19,142 nt of DNA from Kordiimonadaceae bacterium. Its GTDB lineage: Bacteria; Pseudomonadota; Alphaproteobacteria; Sphingomonadales; Kordiimonadaceae. Shown in pieces: positions 15,670 through 19,142 of the stretch. Both the position numbers and the translations under genes were made by a program. Below the pieces are notes generated by a model. It was not told the DNA's origin and searched no databases. It worked only from the letters and a program-made list of their open reading frames with translations. How positions within the stretch are numbered: the stretch's first letter is position 1; the number at the start of each line of letters is the position of its first letter. Location of the stretch: contig JABABO010000172.1 of assembly GCA_014238195.1 (NCBI GenBank), forward strand, positions 1 to 19,142. The letters are read 5' to 3'.

Positions 15670-18495
15670 TTACATTTTGAAAGAGAAACCAAACATAATA
15701 TTACGGCCATATGTATGATAATTTCTGAACATTTTTTCATTATCATTTTCATATGAAATATAAGGTTCATTTGTCAGGTTTGAGCCTTGCAAATATACCG
15801 TTGCGCCATAAATGCCGATGTTGTCCAGGTCATAAGAAACCTGTGCATCAATGATAGTTTCACCGAATGCATTTTTATTTTCTCGACCGAGATTTAAAGC
15901 AAATGATTCTGCAACATAGGGTGAACGATCACGAATACTAACACGCGCTTGGAAACCACTATCATTTTCATAATATAGGGTACCGTTAATCACAGTTTTT
16001 GACAGACCAGGCATATCAAATGGTTCATCATCCGGTCGCGCACGCACTTCTGACTTGGTAAAGGATGCACTACCCATAAAGCCAAAGTCTTTAAGCGTAT
16101 CTGAGATAAGCTCGAATGGTACAGTTGCTGAGAACTCTGCACCATATAACTTACCACCTTCACCATTTTGTGGGCTGTTAAGGTAGCCCAAGAAGAAGGT
16201 TGGGTCTTCTTCTGATGACGGAGGGAAAGGATAACCAGAAAAATCTTGGACACGTTTATCATCATATACCCAGCTATCAAGCTTCTTATAGAAACCAGCC
16301 ACAGAAAAATACCCGCCATCTGCATAGTAATTTTCATAAGCAAGGTCGAACTGCCAGCTCATCCACGGCTTAAGCGTTGGATTACCACCATGGGCACTCC
16401 ATGGGGAGTTATCTATATCTGTGTTATGGCGATTGGTGCCATTGAAGTCAAACTGCCTACTCGCATGCATGGCATCCATATTTGGGCGAGCCATAATTCT
16501 TGCCGCACCAAATCTGATCTTATTGGTATCATCAATGTGAAAACTAGCATTCAAACTTGGAAGAAACTTCCAATACTTCACACCATCAGCTGTCGGTGAG
16601 ATAGTAGGAGTAGGAGGATTGCCTTCAGTAATAACAGCTGAACCTTCTGAAAACTGATCCGTATGAACAGCCTGCATTCCCATATTACCAGTTATGTTTT
16701 CAGTATGAAAGTTTGCTTTCACATAAGCATTAAATACCTTTTCTTTAACGTCCCATACTTCAGCAATAAAGTTATGCACTTCAAATTGATGAAGGATTGG
16801 ATCAGTGTAAATACCACTGTCCCATAGAGCACGAGGATTAAAGCTAACAAGACCGCCTAGACCAATAAAGTCCAGTGAAGTGTCTTCTTCTCGGTACTGA
16901 TCAGGAATATCAACTAAAGATGAAATACCATCTGCATGATCCTGAAGAACAGCCCAGCGGCCTTCTCTTGTGTGATCTTTATTGCGTTCAGAGTATCGAA
17001 CACCAAATTCTACACTAGTAATTGAACCATCGAATGATTGCTCGGCAGCTAGTTTAATCGCAGTCAGGTCATCTGATGAAGTCTCAGTGTTACGGAATAA
17101 ATCCTGTGTTGAACAGGCCCAGCCCAAATCTGGTGTACAGAGTGGACCACCCCAACCAAGGTTATCACCCAGCTGCCAACCACCATTTTCTGTCAGATCA
17201 ACATCTGTATCAAGCATAATACCATTTTCACCAGCCATCTCTACGCCGACGTCAAACCCTTGACCGGATTTACCTCGACCATTCGACAAGTACATTTCAC
17301 TTGAAGCATAATTACGCTTTGCTTTTGAATAACTGATATCGGCCGTTACTACCAGAGTGTCATTAGCCTGCCATTCAGTATTCCAACCAAACGCATATGT
17401 ATCAATTTCACGATCAATGAAATCATTACGTAGCATTGGATAAACATTTTCAAACTGTGCGCTTGTTACTAGGCCGTTTTCAGCCACCAGTGAGCCATCA
17501 ACCGGGCGGTAATCATTCCTCAATGGCAATTCCATACCGCGAAGAGTTTGTTTATCATCGAATTTCGAATAAAACAGATCAATGCGAGAGCGAACAGTAT
17601 CGCTTGCCTGGAATTCAAGAACACCTAACAATCCATCACGCGTAAGGCGGTTTGATTTAACATATGGCTTAATGCCATTAATCATGTTGGTGTCTGGGTC
17701 TACATTATTACCATTAATATCAGTATATGGCACTTCCGCAGTATCAGGGTCGCCGTCATGGTCCCGTGTACCTACACCTTGATAACCCCAGTAGTGAATA
17801 TGCTGCTCAGAGATAGGTTGAACTATACGGGAATAACCGAGTGCCCAACCAACAGTACCATCTTCATTCTGGTCAATATAAGCAAAATTACCACGATAAC
17901 CTTTATTAGAAATGCCAGCGTTGCGACCGCCGCCTGTGCCAAGTTCACCGCGTAGACCGAAAGAAATTGCACGGTCATCATATGAAAGCGGACGAACCGT
18001 TTGCATATCAACTGTACCACCAATTGACTGAGTGGTTAATGTCGCATCAGGGGTTTTGTATACTGTTGCACCTGTAATTAGTTCGGATGGAAACTGATCA
18101 AACTCAACAGAACGATTATTGTCTGAAGAGACCATTTCACGGCCATTCATCGTTGTTGCTGTGAAATCAGGTGCAAGACCACGGATTGAAACTTTGTTTG
18201 CACGACCATCAAAGCGCTGAGCAGCTAGGCCCGGCAAACGAGCTAATGATTCACCGATAGAAGCATCAGGTAGCTTGCCTATATCTTCTGCTGAAATGGC
18301 TTCAACAATAGATGTATTATCACGCTTTTTTTCTATAGATGATCGAATACTAGCACGAATACCTGTTATGACAATCTCTTCTAACCCATCATCATCTTCA
18401 TTAGCATCCTGTGCCATTGCAGGTGTTGCAGCAAATGCCATTGCAGATGCCGATGCAAAACGAAGAAGATTTGATTTTAAGCTGGTTGCACGCAT
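15670..18495 (-). CDS. TonB-dependent receptor of the Caulobacter/Xanthomonas carbohydrate type
   Basis: A 941-aa outer-membrane transporter, likely for maltooligosaccharides given its neighbours. The signal peptide is about residues 1-28 (ending ATPAMA, then QD). A TonB-box-like EEIVITGIRASIRSSIEKKR leads into the hallmark plug sequence IVEAISAEDIGKLPDASIG, ESLARLPGLAAQR and VSIRGLAPDFTATTMNGRE. This is diagnostic of the TIGR01782 (TonB-Xanth-Caul) group that includes Caulobacter MalA. The barrel ends YGRNIMFGFSFKM. The last residue is methionine instead of the usual phenylalanine. The start is fixed by TAGGAGA seven bases upstream of the ATG. It is divergent from the MFS transporter across 352 bp and followed by its own terminator. 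Import should need TonB/ExbBD, not present here. A SusD-like partner is absent, as usual outside Bacteroidetes. Confidence 0.96.
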   Translation of the reverse strand: MRATSLKSNLLRFASASAMAFAATPAMAQDANEDDDGLEEIVITGIRASIRSSIEKKRDNTSIVEAISAEDIGKLPDASIGESLARLPGLAAQRFDGRANKVSIRGLAPDFTATTMNGREMVSSDNNRSVEFDQFPSELITGATVYKTPDATLTTQSIGGTVDMQTVRPLSYDDRAISFGLRGELGTGGGRNAGISNKGYRGNFAYIDQNEDGTVGWALGYSRIVQPISEQHIHYWGYQGVGTRDHDGDPDTAEVPYTDINGNNVDPDTNMINGIKPYVKSNRLTRDGLLGVLEFQASDTVRSRIDLFYSKFDDKQTLRGMELPLRNDYRPVDGSLVAENGLVTSAQFENVYPMLRNDFIDREIDTYAFGWNTEWQANDTLVVTADISYSKAKRNYASSEMYLSNGRGKSGQGFDVGVEMAGENGIMLDTDVDLTENGGWQLGDNLGWGGPLCTPDLGWACSTQDLFRNTETSSDDLTAIKLAAEQSFDGSITSVEFGVRYSERNKDHTREGRWAVLQDHADGISSLVDIPDQYREEDTSLDFIGLGGLVSFNPRALWDSGIYTDPILHQFEVHNFIAEVWDVKEKVFNAYVKANFHTENITGNMGMQAVHTDQFSEGSAVITEGNPPTPTISPTADGVKYWKFLPSLNASFHIDDTNKIRFGAARIMARPNMDAMHASRQFDFNGTNRHNTDIDNSPWSAHGGNPTLKPWMSWQFDLAYENYYADGGYFSVAGFYKKLDSWVYDDKRVQDFSGYPFPPSSEEDPTFFLGYLNSPQNGEGGKLYGAEFSATVPFELISDTLKDFGFMGSASFTKSEVRARPDDEPFDMPGLSKTVINGTLYYENDSGFQARVSIRDRSPYVAESFALNLGRENKNAFGETIIDAQVSYDLDNIGIYGATVYLQGSNLTNEPYISYENDNEKMFRNYHTYGRNIMFGFSFKM

Positions 18496-18847
18496 GTACA
18501 GTCTCCTACCCTAATTAAATGATCCAAGTGACCACACCTTCCCTCATATCAAGTTCAGTCACTTTAGTTATAGTCTGCAATTTGAGCATTTTTTTGCACA
18601 CATCAAGCATTATTTGTATTTTCTTGCATATAAAGCAGTGATGTTGCAAATATATCACAAATATAAAACAGGCATATTAATAACATTTAACTCATAATAC
18701 ATTGTTATTATTAAGTAATATAAATAATAATACAATTTTTACCAAAAATTCTTTTTGAAAAAATAATTTGCATTTTTTGCAAAAACTGATAGTTAAAGAA
18801 TCGAATACGCCGCCTGGGTTGTTCAGTAGATAATCGAAAGTGTGAAA
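18496..18847. promoter_or_regulatory. Divergent AT-rich control region between receptor and MFS transporter
   Basis: This 352-bp gap contains no convincing coding sequence. It holds repeated TTGCA/TGCAA words and two near-identical sites, GCATTTTTTTGCA (18586-18598) and GCATTTTTTGCA (18770-18781). They lie about 90 bp from the receptor start and about 65 bp from the MFS start respectively. The second sits in a 17-bp inverted repeat, TTTGCA-N5-TGCAAA (18767-18783). A further loose inverted repeat, GTGAT-N11-ATCAC, is at 18638-18658. These are candidate operators for a shared regulator, which is not encoded in this window. The pattern lacks the central CG usual for LacI-type operators, so I do not assign the regulator family. 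Confidence 0.4.
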
Positions 18848-19142
18848 ATGAACATAAAACCGACATTAAACTTTTGGCGAATATGGAATATGTGCTTTGG
18901 CTTTATGGGGATCCAGTTTGGCTTTGCACTGCAAAATGCCAATGTCAGTCGAATATTCCAAACCCTTGGTGCGTCCATTGACGACATCCCTATCTTATGG
19001 GTCGCTGCCCCATTAACAGGATTACTTGTGCAGCCGATCATCGGCTATATGAGTGACCGCACATGGAATAGCATGGGTAGGCGACGTCCGTATTTTTTGG
19101 TTGGCGCTTTCCTATCATCAATAGCTCTCTTTATAATGCCAA
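18848..19142 (+). CDS. MFS sugar transporter, N-terminal part (runs off the window)
   Basis: From the ATG at 18848, 98 codons are open to the window edge without a stop. The protein begins MNIKPTLNFWRIWNMCFGFM, then GIQFGFALQNANVSRIFQTL, and includes LWVAAPLTGLLVQPIIGYMS followed by DRTWNSMGRRRPYFLVGA. The DRTW...GRRRPY loop after the second helix is the MFS signature as found in SLC45/sucrose-maltose-type proton symporters such as Caulobacter MalY. Its expected task is inner-membrane import of maltose, glucose or short maltooligosaccharides produced in the periplasm by GH13 and GH97. A GTG two codons upstream (18842) is an alternative start. The ribosome binding site is weak (GAAAGTG). It is divergent from the receptor and probably co-regulated through the shared control region. 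Confidence 0.92.
   Translation, partial: MNIKPTLNFWRIWNMCFGFMGIQFGFALQNANVSRIFQTLGASIDDIPILWVAAPLTGLLVQPIIGYMSDRTWNSMGRRRPYFLVGAFLSSIALFIMP

Noticed and set aside
18823..19041. 72-codon minus-strand open frame at the right edge
   Set aside because: It is antisense to the clearly recognisable MFS transporter start.

Overview
The window looks like part of a chromosome from a marine or aquatic alphaproteobacterium of moderate GC content. The evidence is a short (319 aa) alphaproteobacterial-type class I ribonucleotide reductase beta subunit, two large TonB-dependent receptors (one of the Caulobacter/Xanthomonas-type carbohydrate family), and a receptor, glycosidase, halogenase and MFS arrangement typical of Caulobacter-, sphingomonad- and Alteromonas-like glycan utilisation loci. 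The taxonomic placement is inference from protein character only.

Left part (1-3114): a strong bidirectional hairpin terminator, then nrdB on the minus strand. Next comes a minus-strand pair encoding a 2OG-Fe(II) oxygenase-like protein and a putative GT-A glycosyltransferase, which overlap as TAATG. The glycosyltransferase is interrupted near its N-terminus by a frame break in an A8 run. Further right, 2768-2979 holds what looks like a decayed minus-strand coding remnant.

Middle part (3039-9659): a plus-strand TonB-dependent receptor with a candidate promoter, followed by a GMC-family FAD alcohol dehydrogenase. These converge on a minus-strand operon of a DUF2855 protein and an exported metallo-beta-lactamase-fold hydrolase. 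The substrate of this module cannot be read from the sequence. An organic alcohol or its oxidation product is one guess.

Junction (9729-9864): a 58-bp hairpin-containing tandem repeat (2 full copies plus 20 bp). It abuts, to the base, the truncated end of an esterase remnant that closes the right-hand operon.

Right part (9865-19142): an alpha-glucan/maltooligosaccharide utilisation locus. A TonB-dependent receptor with its own strong terminator (minus strand) is divergent from an MFS sugar transporter that runs off the right edge. Downstream of the receptor lies a minus-strand operon: FAD-dependent 'tryptophan halogenase'-family protein, GH97 lipoprotein alpha-glucosidase, GH13 lipoprotein amylase, esterase remnant. 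The inferred flow is outer-membrane uptake by the receptor, periplasmic hydrolysis by GH13 and GH97, and inner-membrane import by the MFS protein. The role of the halogenase homologue is unknown.

Three separate minus-strand genes or remnants (A8 at 2626-2633, A6 at 2822-2827, G6 at 9892-9897) would each be restored by one extra base in a homopolymer. This raises the possibility of systematic homopolymer under-calling in the assembly as an alternative to real gene decay or programmed slippage.
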